A DNA stretch of 64,000 bases, taken from positions 123,664 through 187,663 of IMG/VR virus record IMGVR_UViG_3300023174_002543. One strand, 5' to 3'. The notes beneath the pieces were generated by a model. That model saw only the letters and a program-made list of their open reading frames with translations, searched no databases and was not told the DNA's origin. A program made the translations under genes and the position numbers. Numbering within the stretch: the stretch's first letter is position 1; every line of letters begins with the position of its first letter. The DNA comes from a virus. This document shows, one piece after another, positions 54,937-63,152 of the stretch.

Positions 54937-54965
54937 TTGACAAATTCCCTAGTATAGTATATACT
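54937..54965 (+). promoter_or_regulatory. promoter TTGACA-17-TATACT
   Basis: Directly abuts the terminator. The spacer lacks the AATAAATC block, so it may belong to a different regulatory group. AGAGGAAA precedes the ATG at 55000. Confidence 0.88.
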
Positions 54966-54999
54966 AGCACTTGAAACAATTATTCGCTTAGAGGAAAAA

Positions 55000-56061
55000 A
55001 TGAGTTATTTTTTGAAGTCTGGTAATACCTATCGTGTTGCAAGTGATGAGGCAATGGACATTCATCGCAAACTGCCCGCCGGCAATTATGTTATTAAACT
55101 AAATGAAATGACAGGAGAATTATATTTGGAGGGTATTGATGATTTCAATATCCCAAGTAAAATCTATGGCAACTGCCTAAAGCATACAGATAAAATTCTT
55201 AGAACCTTTATGGATCGTGATAACGCAACTGGTGTAATGATGACCGGTGAAAAAGGTAGTGGTAAAACATTGCTTACCAAGAATGTCTCTATTCAATTGG
55301 CTAAACAGGGTATCCCTACAATTGTTATCAATGCTCCCTGGAATGGTGATAAGTTTAACACATTTATTCAAAATATTGAACAGCCTTGCGCTATTCTGTT
55401 TGATGAATTTGAAAAGACTTATAATGAACGTGATGAGCAAGAAGCTATTCTGACATTGTTGGATGGTGTATTTCCAACTAAGAAGTTATTCATGTTGACT
55501 TGTAATGACAAGTGGCGTGTTGATTCTCACATGCGTAATCGTCCAGGTCGTATCTATTACATGATTGACTTCAAAGGTTTGGATGCAGACTTCATCCGTC
55601 AATACTGTAATGATAATTTGGATAACAAGGTTCACATTGAAACTATTGTTAACGTTGGTAGTTTGTTTGCCGAATTTAATTTTGATATGCTGAAAGCATT
55701 AGTTGAAGAAATGAATCGCTATAACGAATCTCCGCAAGAGGCATTGGAAATGCTTAACGCTAAGCCTGAGTTTGATAGTGGTACTGAGTACAGCGTTAAG
55801 ATTGTACACAACGGTAAGGAAATCAAAGAAACTCGCCGAGATAAATTTGCAGGTAATCCACTACAACCAAAAGGTGTTGACATTGAGTTTGATAGTGATC
55901 CAGATAATGATGAAGGTGAGTACATTTGGAAGACTTTCAAGCCTGATGCATTGATTCACGTTGATGGTCGTAAAGGTGAGTTTACTTTCCAAGACAATGG
56001 AACCACTGTTACATTGACCAAAATCGAAAAGAAAGTGTACCATCTATACGATGCATTTTGA
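55000..56061 (+). CDS. AAA+ ATPase, 353 aa
   Basis: Walker A GEKGSGKT at 83-90; Walker B AILFDEFEK about 129-137; sensor-1-like LFMLTCNDKW; arginine-finger region HMRNRPGRIYYMIDF. The N-terminal 80 residues are a small beta domain; the C-terminal ~100 residues (VKIVHNGKEIKETRRDKF ...) another beta domain. Looks like a single-subunit AAA+ loader or remodeller of phage replication or gene regulation. Confidence 0.92.
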   Translation: MSYFLKSGNTYRVASDEAMDIHRKLPAGNYVIKLNEMTGELYLEGIDDFNIPSKIYGNCLKHTDKILRTFMDRDNATGVMMTGEKGSGKTLLTKNVSIQLAKQGIPTIVINAPWNGDKFNTFIQNIEQPCAILFDEFEKTYNERDEQEAILTLLDGVFPTKKLFMLTCNDKWRVDSHMRNRPGRIYYMIDFKGLDADFIRQYCNDNLDNKVHIETIVNVGSLFAEFNFDMLKALVEEMNRYNESPQEALEMLNAKPEFDSGTEYSVKIVHNGKEIKETRRDKFAGNPLQPKGVDIEFDSDPDNDEGEYIWKTFKPDALIHVDGRKGEFTFQDNGTTVTLTKIEKKVYHLYDAF

Positions 56062-56072
56062 TGGAGTTATGA

Positions 56073-56243
56073 ATGTATAAATTTTTTGAATGGTGTAGAT
56101 ATTATCATACTGAGATTACATGGTTCATTATTGGTTTTTTAGTTTACGCTGGATTGGATGAACTAAGTCACGGTAATATTGTAGCCGCCCTAATAAATTT
56201 TGGTTTGGCTTTTTTAAATTATTCATTTTATAGAAAGAATTAA
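56073..56243 (+). CDS. two-TM hypothetical protein, 56 aa
   Basis: ATG 10 bases after GGAG. ITWFIIGFLVYAGLDELSHGNIVAALINFGLAFLNYSF: two short TM helices. Stop overlaps next ATG. Confidence 0.65.
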   Translation: MYKFFEWCRYYHTEITWFIIGFLVYAGLDELSHGNIVAALINFGLAFLNYSFYRKN

Positions 56244-56464
56244 TGAGTCCAAATAGAATAGCAGAATTTGTAAAACCATTTCTTGTATTAATATCGGTTT
56301 TATTTGTATTAGTATTCTTTTATGGAGTACTTACTGGTGAAGATGATGATAATGATTTTACTGTCACCGTTGTCTATGATTGCAATACCGTATTGGCTAA
56401 CAAGAATGACTATTCTAATAGTTTAGTTGACACTTGTGAAAGATTGCGGATAAGTTCTCTATGA
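56243..56464 (+). CDS. single-TM hypothetical protein, 73 aa
   Basis: N-terminal TM (PFLVLISVLFVLVFFYGVL) then acidic GEDDDNDF and a small outer domain with two Cys, probably a disulfide. ATGA overlap with next gene. Confidence 0.7.
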   Translation: MSPNRIAEFVKPFLVLISVLFVLVFFYGVLTGEDDDNDFTVTVVYDCNTVLANKNDYSNSLVDTCERLRISSL

Positions 56465-56712
56465 ATTCAAAAGAGGAAGTTATTTATAGTATGTGCGTAA
56501 CATATCGCCCAGATTATGAAATAAGAAAAGAACCCAATGATCCAAGTTGGCTAGTTGGAATGACAGAGGATGAAGCCAAAATGCTTTACAAAGTAATGGA
56601 ATCATTGTATAATGATGACTTAGAGCCTGTATTAAAGAGAATGTTAAATCGCAATAACTTATTTGGAGAGAGAAATGCATCTTGCAGACGTAAACGAAAA
56701 ACTAAATCATAA
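56461..56712 (+). CDS. hypothetical protein, 83 aa
   Basis: CVTYRPDYEIRKEPNDPSWLVGMTEDEAKMLYKVMESLYNDDLEPVLKRM, then very basic end. Overlaps the next gene by 38 bases in another frame. Confidence 0.75.
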   Translation: MNSKEEVIYSMCVTYRPDYEIRKEPNDPSWLVGMTEDEAKMLYKVMESLYNDDLEPVLKRMLNRNNLFGERNASCRRKRKTKS

Positions 56713-57184
56713 GATTGTCAGTGGTAGTGACTATACTTGGAACTGCTATCCCAATGCACGATATATGGAATATGAAAGTGAATATGCACATGTTTCAGTT
56801 ATTTTTAGTACAGTAAACCAAGAAGTATATGAGGCTGAAGTTTCTGTTAAACGTGATGCATGGCCCAAAGATTCACGCCCATATCGTTGGTTAAATCCCG
56901 ATAGTAAAGACTTTATGATTGCCGAAGCCGAACAACGTAGTATTGATTGGCAACAAGCATGGGACGATGTTAAGTGGATAGACTTGGACGTGGAACAAGA
57001 CTTTTTTGAAAAAGCAGTTGCTATTTTTAATGGTGAAGAATTTGATACTCGTATTCAAGTGCCCGTAGATTTGGATGATGATGTGATGTTGAAACTGTGT
57101 ATGGAAGCACACAAACGTGATATTACACTAAACAAAATGGTTGAAGAAATTTTACAAAAAATGATTGACAAACATAATGAATAA
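56675..57184 (+). CDS. hypothetical protein with C-terminal ribbon-helix-helix-like domain, 169 aa
   Basis: ATG after GGAGAGAGAA. N-terminal 110 residues hold SGSDYTWNCYPNARYMEYESEYAHVSVI, perhaps a small-ligand or antitoxin-like fold. The end (LDDDVMLKLCMEAHKRDITLNKMVEEIL) matches the Arc/CopG strand-helix-helix pattern, so DNA binding is likely. Confidence 0.7.
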   Translation: MHLADVNEKLNHKIVSGSDYTWNCYPNARYMEYESEYAHVSVIFSTVNQEVYEAEVSVKRDAWPKDSRPYRWLNPDSKDFMIAEAEQRSIDWQQAWDDVKWIDLDVEQDFFEKAVAIFNGEEFDTRIQVPVDLDDDVMLKLCMEAHKRDITLNKMVEEILQKMIDKHNE

Positions 57185-57464
57185 TATACTATATGGAATT
57201 TTTAATTGGATAAAAGATGATTACAAAAGCAATAGACTACGTTTTTGTTTTGAGGTTTTGGCTTGGGCTATATCTATTGGCTGTGCTATCACTATGGCCG
57301 TCACCGTGCCTAATCCTCCTCTTCTCATCTTGTACCCAATTTGGATTGCAGGTTGTGCTATATACGCTGGGTGCGCTTATACTAGGCGTTCCTTTGGTAT
57401 GCTTGCTAATTATGTCTTACTTACAACCATCGACGGAATCGGACTCATAAGGATGTTAACATGA
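57177..57464 (+). CDS. three-TM membrane protein, 95 aa
   Basis: Start at the ATG overlapping the previous stop. EVLAWAISIGCAITMAVTV, LILYPIWIAGCAIYAGCAY and FGMLANYVLLTTIDGIGLIR are three helices. LYP.WI.GC..Y and FGMLANY..L..ID..GL.RM form a highly conserved pattern in marine phage proteins of unknown function. Confidence 0.78.
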   Translation: MNNILYGIFNWIKDDYKSNRLRFCFEVLAWAISIGCAITMAVTVPNPPLLILYPIWIAGCAIYAGCAYTRRSFGMLANYVLLTTIDGIGLIRMLT

Positions 57465-57934
57465 ATGAAAAACACATTGTAAGATTACAAGAAGACCCTG
57501 TAACAGGAGATCTGATATTGCCCTTCCCTGAGGGCATGTTAGAACAAATGGGATGGGATATCGGTGATACACTTAAATTTAAAACACACAAAGACGGTAG
57601 CTTTACCTTGACTAAAAAAGAAAAACAAGAAACACAATGGGTGCTTGTTGAATGTGTCAGTACATTCCGTCAACGTTATATGGTTGAAGTACCTGTTGGT
57701 ATTGACAAGTATGGCAAAGACAAAGCTGAATGGGCATTAGATACTGTCACTATGCAGGAAGCCAAAGAGTTTAGTCAAGAATATATTGGTGAACAGATTG
57801 TTAGCCATCGTGTTGTCTCTAAAGAAGAAGCACTGGCATTATGTGATAAAGACAATGATTATGGTAGTACCTGGCCCGAGGAGACAAAAATCAAAAACTT
57901 TTTTACAACTTGGAAAGAACAGGAAGAAGAATGA
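57461..57934 (+). CDS. AbrB/SpoVT-like domain protein, 157 aa
   Basis: ATGA overlap. Residues 5-55 (VTGDLILPFPEGMLEQMGWDIGDTLKFKTHKDGSFTLTKK) match the swapped-hairpin AbrB DNA-binding fold (LxLP..ml..lg...GD.l). The C-terminal ~100 residues are an unfamiliar domain. Likely transcription regulator of the early region. Confidence 0.78.
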   Translation: MNEKHIVRLQEDPVTGDLILPFPEGMLEQMGWDIGDTLKFKTHKDGSFTLTKKEKQETQWVLVECVSTFRQRYMVEVPVGIDKYGKDKAEWALDTVTMQEAKEFSQEYIGEQIVSHRVVSKEEALALCDKDNDYGSTWPEETKIKNFFTTWKEQEEE

Positions 57935-58245
57935 ATATCTCTACTGAATGGACAGATAAAGATTGGAACAAACTTGACAAGTGGTTGAGGGGAGTCCTGC
58001 AAACTGAAACAGTTACTGTAACTTTTACTAAGAAGGATGGTACTGAACGTATAATGAATTGCACAACTAATCCTGATATTGTTCCTAAGGTTGAAGTTAA
58101 GGAAGATGCGAAGCCTCGCAAAGTATCAGAAACAACTATGCGTGTGTTTGATACAGATATTAAAGAGTGGCGCAGTTTTACTACAAAATCGATTAAACAT
58201 TTGAGTGTTACATTTGACTTTGGAGCAAAAGATGATAAGGTATGA
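57931..58245 (+). CDS. SH3-like beta-barrel protein, 104 aa
   Basis: ATG overlapping the previous stop. TVTVTFTKKDGTERIMNCTTN ... VSETTMRVFDTDIKEWRSFTTKSIKHLSV is the phage family (DUF2693-like SH3) signature with K.DGT.R.M.CT and V.D.....WR.F....I. Small regulator of unknown target. Confidence 0.72.
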   Translation: MNISTEWTDKDWNKLDKWLRGVLQTETVTVTFTKKDGTERIMNCTTNPDIVPKVEVKEDAKPRKVSETTMRVFDTDIKEWRSFTTKSIKHLSVTFDFGAKDDKV

Positions 58246-58462
58246 TGAAGATTGTAAAGTAACATGTGTTGATAATAAAGAAACTGTTACCGCAGAAGTA
58301 TTAGAGTTTAGACCTCAATTATCGCTTAGTGTAAGCCTGCACCGTAGTATTAAATTGGTACTAAAGTATTCGACTAGTAGTGACGAGTACCAAGGTGATA
58401 TGTACGGTAGAACTTTTGTTTCTAAAGGTCCTAAAGCCACTCATTACACTACCGGACGATAA
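58232..58462 (+). CDS. hypothetical protein, 76 aa
   Basis: Overlaps the previous gene by 14 bases. Beta-rich (CKVTCVDNKETVTAEVLEFRPQLSLSVSLHRSIKLVLKY). Not recognised. Confidence 0.72.
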   Translation: MIRYDEDCKVTCVDNKETVTAEVLEFRPQLSLSVSLHRSIKLVLKYSTSSDEYQGDMYGRTFVSKGPKATHYTTGR

Positions 58463-58465
58463 CGG

Positions 58466-58494
58466 TTGACAATAAATACGGGTTGTGCTATACT
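58466..58494 (+). promoter_or_regulatory. early promoter TTGACA-17-TATACT
   Basis: TTGACAATAAATACGGG. The -10 ends 6 bases before ATG at 58501, predicting a leaderless transcript. Confidence 0.9.
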
Positions 58495-58500
58495 ACTCGT

Positions 58501-58659
58501 ATGAAAAATAAAACACTATCTTTCACTATTGAACAACCCAAACACAGGGCTCACCGTGTATTATTCCAAGAAAATACACCTTTCAAACCTAAGGTTGTGC
58601 AAAGCAAAATTGTGTACAATCGTAAACCTAAACATAAAGGAAATCAAAATGAGTATTAA
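58501..58659 (+). CDS. small basic protein, 52 aa
   Basis: ATG directly after the promoter, no room for a ribosome site. Lys/Arg/Gln-rich and probably disordered (QPKHRAHRVLFQENTPFKPK ends in KPKHKGNQNEY). Could bind nucleic acid. Overlaps the next start. Confidence 0.65.
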   Translation: MKNKTLSFTIEQPKHRAHRVLFQENTPFKPKVVQSKIVYNRKPKHKGNQNEY

Positions 58660-58873
58660 AACAAAAGCACTACTTCAGGCAGTCGCCGCAGTTGTATTAA
58701 TTATTGGCACTTCAATGGGCACAATTTATTTATTGTCTATGCTAGATCCACAAGCACCTGCTATTGTTAGTATTGGAATGCTACTGGGTGTGTTTCTATA
58801 CATGACGTATGGTTTTATTCTAAATCGATTAGAATCAAAAGAAATTTTAGATAAACTTAATTCAACCAAATAA
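58649..58873 (+). CDS. two-TM membrane protein, 74 aa
   Basis: ATG after AAAGGAAATCAA. Hydrophobic stretches LLQAVAAVVLIIGTSMGTIYLL and AIVSIGMLLGVFLYMTYGFIL. Not recognised. Confidence 0.72.
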   Translation: MSIKTKALLQAVAAVVLIIGTSMGTIYLLSMLDPQAPAIVSIGMLLGVFLYMTYGFILNRLESKEILDKLNSTK

Positions 58874-58886
58874 GCAAGGAGTCAAC

Positions 58887-59120
58887 ATGACTACAGGTGT
58901 ATGTCCGGTCTGTAATGGAACTGGAAAAGATGAAAACGACCGCGAATGTAGGAATTGCGGCGGGCAACAAATGTATGGTAGGGCTACTGGTAAAGTCAAT
59001 TTACGACAAGATGGAACTCCATGTAAACATGAATACACAAGTACTAATATTGGTCGTTGTCTAACTGCATACAAATGTATTCATTGTTCTTATAAATTTG
59101 ACATTGATTCAGGCGACTAA
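58887..59120 (+). CDS. DnaJ-type zinc-finger protein, 77 aa
   Basis: CPVCNGTGKDENDRECRNCGG repeats C-x2-C-x-G-x-G and C-x2-C-G-G, one DnaJ cysteine-rich unit, then CKHEY ... CLTAYKCIHCSYKF. Stand-alone zinc finger without J-domain; the J-domain protein at 34470 lacks this finger, so they could be complementary. Confidence 0.85.
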   Translation: MTTGVCPVCNGTGKDENDRECRNCGGQQMYGRATGKVNLRQDGTPCKHEYTSTNIGRCLTAYKCIHCSYKFDIDSGD

Positions 59121-59124
59121 AAGG

Positions 59125-59153
59125 TTGACAATAAATCACTTTGGGTATATAAT
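59125..59153 (+). promoter_or_regulatory. early promoter TTGACA-17-TATAAT (repeat copy 2)
   Basis: Identical to 53781 promoter over 49 bases, then AAAGGAG. Confidence 0.95.
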
Positions 59154-59187
59154 AGAGTCTTATTCAGTTGATTAAAGGAGTTTTCAA

Positions 59188-59490
59188 ATGGAACGTCTTA
59201 CACAAATCCAGCAAGTAAATCAAGCAATTATGTTTGGTAATTTCACTAATACAGAACTTGATAGCATCATCTCCGCAATTAAATTTGCTCGTTCAGGCAT
59301 TGCTAAACAAAACAAGCAAGCCATGACAATTGGATCGATTGTCAAATTTACAAGTAGCCGTTCTGGTGCTACTATCACGGGTACTGTGAAAAAGATAAAC
59401 AGAAAATACATCCTTGTAAATGAACAAAAAGCAGGCAGTCTAATTGGTTCAACTTGGAGAGTCCCTGCTAACATGCTAGAAGTTGCGTAA
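59188..59490 (+). CDS. hypothetical protein, 100 aa
   Basis: ATG behind AAAGGAGTTTTCAA. Helical N-terminus, then a KOW/SH3-like barrel: IGSIVKFTSSRSGATITGTVKKINRKYILVNEQ. This barrel usually binds nucleic acid or ribosomes. Confidence 0.78.
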   Translation: MERLTQIQQVNQAIMFGNFTNTELDSIISAIKFARSGIAKQNKQAMTIGSIVKFTSSRSGATITGTVKKINRKYILVNEQKAGSLIGSTWRVPANMLEVA

Positions 59491-59507
59491 AAACAACAGA
59501 CCCAAAT

Positions 59508-59536
59508 TTGACAATAAATCAATTTGGGTATATAAT
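59508..59536 (+). promoter_or_regulatory. early promoter TTGACA-17-TATAAT
   Basis: TTGACAATAAATCAATTTGGGTA member of the repeated promoter family; the following leader shares CTTGTTCAGTTGAT. Confidence 0.95.
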
Positions 59537-59567
59537 ATAGTCTTGTTCAGTTGATAAAGGATCTCAG

Positions 59568-59768
59568 ATGGCTTATGTCTCTTACAAAACAAATCAAAAT
59601 TATGGTCCTCGTAAGGGCTTAGAAGGTCCTTTTCAATATCCAAATGGTCAGGTATTGTATTATGACCCTAAAGAAGGGGCATACTATGATCCATCTACAG
59701 ACTTTTATGTCCCTGATCAGGATGTTGCAGAATTACAACGGTCTATCTTTGACATTTTGCGTAAATAA
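59568..59768 (+). CDS. Tyr/Pro-rich hypothetical protein, 66 aa
   Basis: ATG behind AAAGGATCTCAG. GPFQYPNGQVLYYDPKEGAYYDPSTDFYV contains three tyrosine-rich repeats of YYDP type. Not recognised. Confidence 0.8.
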   Translation: MAYVSYKTNQNYGPRKGLEGPFQYPNGQVLYYDPKEGAYYDPSTDFYVPDQDVAELQRSIFDILRK

Positions 59769-59776
59769 TCCAAAGG

Positions 59777-59805
59777 TTGACAATAAATCACTTTGGGTAT
59801 ATAAT
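59777..59805 (+). promoter_or_regulatory. early promoter TTGACA-17-TATAAT
   Basis: Same TTGACAATAAATCACTTTGG core as 53781 and 59125, diverging after the -10. Confidence 0.95.
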
Positions 59806-59838
59806 AGAATCTTAAACAGTCGAAACAAGGAGTAACAA

Positions 59839-60249
59839 ATGGCTTATATGTCTCAGGAACGCAAATCAGAAATCGCCCCTAAAGTTAAATCCATTCTTAA
59901 CAAGTTTGGTATCAAGGGCTCACTGAGTGTCCGTCATCATTCTACATTGTCACTGACCTTGAAGTCAGGTAAAATTGACTTTATCGCAAACTCCAATCGT
60001 GTGTGTGGATCCGATCACTACCAAGTCGCACGTGGTTTCAAGCCTAATTCAAGTAATTATGACTCTATCAACCCTTACTGGTTCCATGAACATTACGACG
60101 GTGATGCTAAGGCATTTCTCACCGAAGTGTTGGAAGCAATGAACGATGGTAATTGGGACAAGAGCGATATCCAATCCGATTACTTTAACGTAGGTTGGTA
60201 TGTTGAAGTGCATATCGGTAAATGGAACAAGCCCTACATTGTGGGCTAA
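59839..60249 (+). CDS. hypothetical protein, 136 aa
   Basis: ATG behind CAAGGAGTAACAA. SILNKFGIKGSLSVRHHSTLSLTLKSGKIDFI, then NPYWFHEHYDGDAKAFLTEVLEAMNDGNWDKSD. The pattern HHSTLSL and YWFHEHY..D is seen across many phages and plasmids as an unknown domain. Confidence 0.85.
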   Translation: MAYMSQERKSEIAPKVKSILNKFGIKGSLSVRHHSTLSLTLKSGKIDFIANSNRVCGSDHYQVARGFKPNSSNYDSINPYWFHEHYDGDAKAFLTEVLEAMNDGNWDKSDIQSDYFNVGWYVEVHIGKWNKPYIVG

Positions 60250-60276
60250 TCAACAAGATTTTGGTAACACAAATGG

Positions 60277-60305
60277 TTGACAATAAAGACTGTTTGTGTT
60301 ATCAT
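60277..60305 (+). promoter_or_regulatory. early promoter TTGACA-17-TATCAT
   Basis: TTGACAATAAAGACTG; -10 is weaker. AAAGGAAA precedes the ATG 60 bases on. Confidence 0.82.
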
Positions 60306-60366
60306 TATAACTGTGCTGAAAAGCATAAATTTTTTAACTTAACTTAATTTTCAAAGGAAAATCAAA

Positions 60367-60732
60367 ATGGCAAAAGACACTTTCAAAGTAGCCGGCATTA
60401 CTGTTCACAATGGTAACGCTAAAGTTCGTTTTACTGATGACATGGTCCGTCGTGTCAAACAATTCGGTAAAGGTGGTGCAACTCGTATTGACTTGGTTGA
60501 ATTGCCGAGCGAGATGACTAAGGTTGAGGCATTGAAGTATTTGCAGGCGCATACAGACTTTCAAAGTGCTGATGACCAAGCATTGATTAGTGACAGTCTA
60601 GCAGACCGTGAGAAGGCTCCTAAAGCTGTTAAAGTTAAAGTTACTAAGGCAAACAAGCCTAGCATGGCAAGTATTAAAGCCAAAGCTACTGCTAAGAAAG
60701 CAGAAACTACAGAAACAGAAACTACTGTTTGA
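60367..60732 (+). CDS. hypothetical protein with basic Ala/Lys tail, 121 aa
   Basis: N-terminal domain (FKVAGITVHNGNAKVRFTDDMVRRVKQFGKGGATRIDLVEL) and a histone-H1-like Lys/Ala tail (VKVKVTKANKPSMASIKAKAT). Tail suggests DNA or RNA condensation; strong expression is suggested by its own promoter and ribosome site. A GGGGC/GCCCC hairpin follows (60739-60755). Confidence 0.82.
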   Translation: MAKDTFKVAGITVHNGNAKVRFTDDMVRRVKQFGKGGATRIDLVELPSEMTKVEALKYLQAHTDFQSADDQALISDSLADREKAPKAVKVKVTKANKPSMASIKAKATAKKAETTETETTV

Positions 60733-60775
60733 TGTATAAGGGGCGCAATGCCCCTATTACCTTTAAGGAAATAAA

Positions 60776-60964
60776 ATGCAAGTATCAGATAAATTATCTA
60801 AATCAAATGATAACGTAAACGTATATTTTTACGATAACGGTTTCATGGTTGAAGTGTCCGGTCAGGATCATAATGACGATTGGAAGACTGCAAAAATTAT
60901 GTGCAATACACTAGATGAAGTTATGGCTGTCATCAAGGAAGCACATGAAATGGAACGCAATTAA
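60776..60964 (+). CDS. hypothetical protein, 62 aa
   Basis: ATG behind TAAGGAAATAAA. Beta-hairpin then helix (NVYFYDNGFMVEVSGQDHNDDW). Overlaps next ATG by one base. Confidence 0.75.
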   Translation: MQVSDKLSKSNDNVNVYFYDNGFMVEVSGQDHNDDWKTAKIMCNTLDEVMAVIKEAHEMERN

Positions 60965-61185
60965 TGAACTTTGATAGCTGGACTAGACTAAGCGACTTTG
61001 CTAACAGGCGCCATCGGTTTGATCCTAATAGCAAAGAAGATTTAAAAGAGTTTTCTTATTTTAAGAAACACAGTCGATGGCGTGACACTTGTCCATTCTT
61101 TTTAGAATGGCCCTATCAGGATATCTCTACAATGTGCAATTCAAAGTATGCAGATTTCATGTTAACAAAACTTACTAAGAAATAA
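60964..61185 (+). CDS. hypothetical protein, 73 aa
   Basis: RHRFDPNSKEDLKEFSYFKKHSRWRDTCPFFLEWPYQDISTMCNSKY. Aromatic- and Arg-rich; two Cys. Last gene of the early region before a bidirectional terminator. Confidence 0.75.
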   Translation: MNFDSWTRLSDFANRRHRFDPNSKEDLKEFSYFKKHSRWRDTCPFFLEWPYQDISTMCNSKYADFMLTKLTKK

Positions 61186-61214
61186 AAAAGCCCCTTACAT
61201 GGGGCTTTTTTTAT
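61186..61214 (+). terminator. bidirectional rho-independent terminator
   Basis: AAAAAAGCCCC-TTACAT-GGGGCTTTTTTT between convergent genes; T-runs on both strands. Confidence 0.95.
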
Positions 61215-62797
61215 GTTAATGTAGCATAATGCCAATCACCACCATAGTAGATACCTATTCTATTATTAGCACTATCAATAGCAAACGTACCGTTAATAGG
61301 AGTACCGGTCGGCATACCTAAACTTTGTACTAAGAAGCCTTTGAAAGCCGGCAAACCAAAAGTACTTCCACCAACAAACATATTACCTACTGTATACTGA
61401 CTACCAAACATGGTATATGATGTTGTACTCAAACTGATAATATTTGCATTTGCACTAATGATGTTACCATTTGTGTATCCATATAATTCTTTTATAGTAG
61501 CATTTCCTGAGGTAGTTATGCTTGTTAATGTACCCACACTAGTAATATTAGGTTGTGATGCAACCGTTACAGTACCTGATGTAGTGGAATTATCGACTGT
61601 ACCAGTTACATTAGCACCAGTAATACTAGTCAATAAACTACCGTTACCAGTGAAATAGTTACTTGTTGTTAAGTTACCTAAGGTAGCATTAGACGCTTTT
61701 AGATTGCCACTTACGTTTGCAAAATTAGTTATTGATAAATTATTACCACCTATGTTACCGGTTACTGTAACGTTAGAACTGACTGATACATTAGTAAATG
61801 TACCATTAGCAGGAGTTGTGCCACCTATGATACCATTAACATTGCCTGTTAAATTACCACTTAATGATGTTGCACCAAATGTACCAGTTAATGAAAGGTT
61901 ACCTGCGCTGATATTACCTGTAGTAATAATATTACCTACAGTTAAATTACCTGTTGCTGACATAGGACCAGTGCTAACTATATTAGCGCCGGTTACTTTT
62001 GTAAATACTGCATTCGCAGGTAGTTCTATACTTAAAGTACCACTGCTTGTTATTGGACTACCGGTGATAGTTAGTGACTGACTTTGTACATCAATGCGTG
62101 TTACAGTACCAACACTTGGATTAATGCCTGAAATTGTAATTGCACCTGTGTTGCCACTCAATGAAATACCCGGGCCTGCAGTTAGCTTAGTTACTCCGGT
62201 GTTAGTTATACTAATAGTACCGGAATCAATGATCGGGCTACCTGCAATACCAATACCATCGCCGGCAGTAACTGCTACCCTAGTAACTGTACCGGATGTA
62301 CTTATATTACTAATACCTACAATACGACCATATTGGTCAATGGTTAATGTTGGGCTAACATATGTACCGGGATTAAAATCAGCACTTGTTGGAATAGCAG
62401 GCAATTCAATAGAAATAATACCACGACTAATAATTGGACTACCGCTAATGTTCAATGTAGTACTACGAATACCAACGTTAGTCACACCTGCTACTACACC
62501 ACTTAAACTACCACTGACACTTATAGTTACGTTTCCGTTACTATTATCCAATGTAATACCTGTACCGGATGTAAGTTTAGTAACCCCTGTATTAAGTATG
62601 CTTAGTGAATTGGCACTGGGATTAGTTACTAATATGCCAGTACTGCCCGTGACGGTTAAATACGGGCTAGAATTGGTGAATAGATTTTCAAAGTTTGTTT
62701 CTACTTTAGTAAAGGCGGTATATAAATCATCAGAACCCGTAGCCTGATTTTGTACCCCTACATTAATTATTTGTCTTCCTGGAATTGTATCTGCCAT
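61211..62797 (-). CDS. repetitive tail-fibre/virion protein, 528 aa
   Basis: Ser/Thr/Gly/Asn-rich beta-repeat protein: repeats such as VTKLTSGTGITLDNSNGNVTIS, SPIISRGIISIELP and GNLTVGNIITTGNISAGNLS. A C-terminal folded domain ends in IGIYYGGDWHYATL. Late-type GATAAATA and an AGGGTG Shine-Dalgarno precede the ATG. Probably a trimeric fibre; composition similar to the giant LamG protein, suggesting that both are virion surface parts. Confidence 0.82.
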   Translation of the reverse strand: MADTIPGRQIINVGVQNQATGSDDLYTAFTKVETNFENLFTNSSPYLTVTGSTGILVTNPSANSLSILNTGVTKLTSGTGITLDNSNGNVTISVSGSLSGVVAGVTNVGIRSTTLNISGSPIISRGIISIELPAIPTSADFNPGTYVSPTLTIDQYGRIVGISNISTSGTVTRVAVTAGDGIGIAGSPIIDSGTISITNTGVTKLTAGPGISLSGNTGAITISGINPSVGTVTRIDVQSQSLTITGSPITSSGTLSIELPANAVFTKVTGANIVSTGPMSATGNLTVGNIITTGNISAGNLSLTGTFGATSLSGNLTGNVNGIIGGTTPANGTFTNVSVSSNVTVTGNIGGNNLSITNFANVSGNLKASNATLGNLTTSNYFTGNGSLLTSITGANVTGTVDNSTTSGTVTVASQPNITSVGTLTSITTSGNATIKELYGYTNGNIISANANIISLSTTSYTMFGSQYTVGNMFVGGSTFGLPAFKGFLVQSLGMPTGTPINGTFAIDSANNRIGIYYGGDWHYATLT

Positions 62798-62828
62798 TTT
62801 ATCACCCTATTGAGTATTTATCTTAAAT

Positions 62829-63152
62829 CTAAACGCTAAATGAACTTCCGCATCCACATGTACTTACCGTATTGGGATTGCTTATCTTAAATTCCGACCC
62901 CATTAAGTCCTCTGTATAATCAATTTCCGCGCCTTGCACATATTGAGCCGACATTGAGTCAACCAGGACACTTGTGGAACCTATCTCAAATTCAAAGTCA
63001 TCTTCGTTTTTCATTTCATCTAGTGTAAAGCCATAACTAAATCCAGCACATCCTCCACCTTGCACAAACATACGTAGTTTGAGATCAGGATTGTTTTCCT
63101 CTGCTAAAATATCTGCTATCTTAACTTGTGCTGATTGTGTTATTGTTATCAT
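62829..63152 (-). CDS. A-type iron-sulfur cluster carrier (IscA/ErpA-like)
   Basis: 107 aa. [21 protein letters not shown] carries the first conserved Cys (about residue 35) and STCGCGSSF the C-terminal C-G-C (about 99-101), the three ligands of IscA/ErpA/HesB. It delivers Fe-S clusters to apoproteins. Overlaps the upstream gene by 4 bases. Confidence 0.93.
   Translation of the reverse strand: MITITQSAQVKIADILAEENNPDLKLRMFVQGGGCAGFSYGFTLDEMKNEDDFEFEIGSTSVLVDSMSAQYVQGAEIDYTEDLMGSEFKISNPNTVSTCGCGSSFSV

Noticed and set aside
53781-59805. Repeated TTGACAATAAATC blocks considered as a CRISPR-like or iteron array
   Set aside because: Copies are irregularly spaced, each directly precedes a gene start, and each contains a 17-bp spaced promoter.
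62094-62747. 217-codon plus-strand frame opposite the fibre gene
   Set aside because: Val/Pro/Leu repeats result from reverse reading of Thr/Gly/Ser repeats; no start signals.
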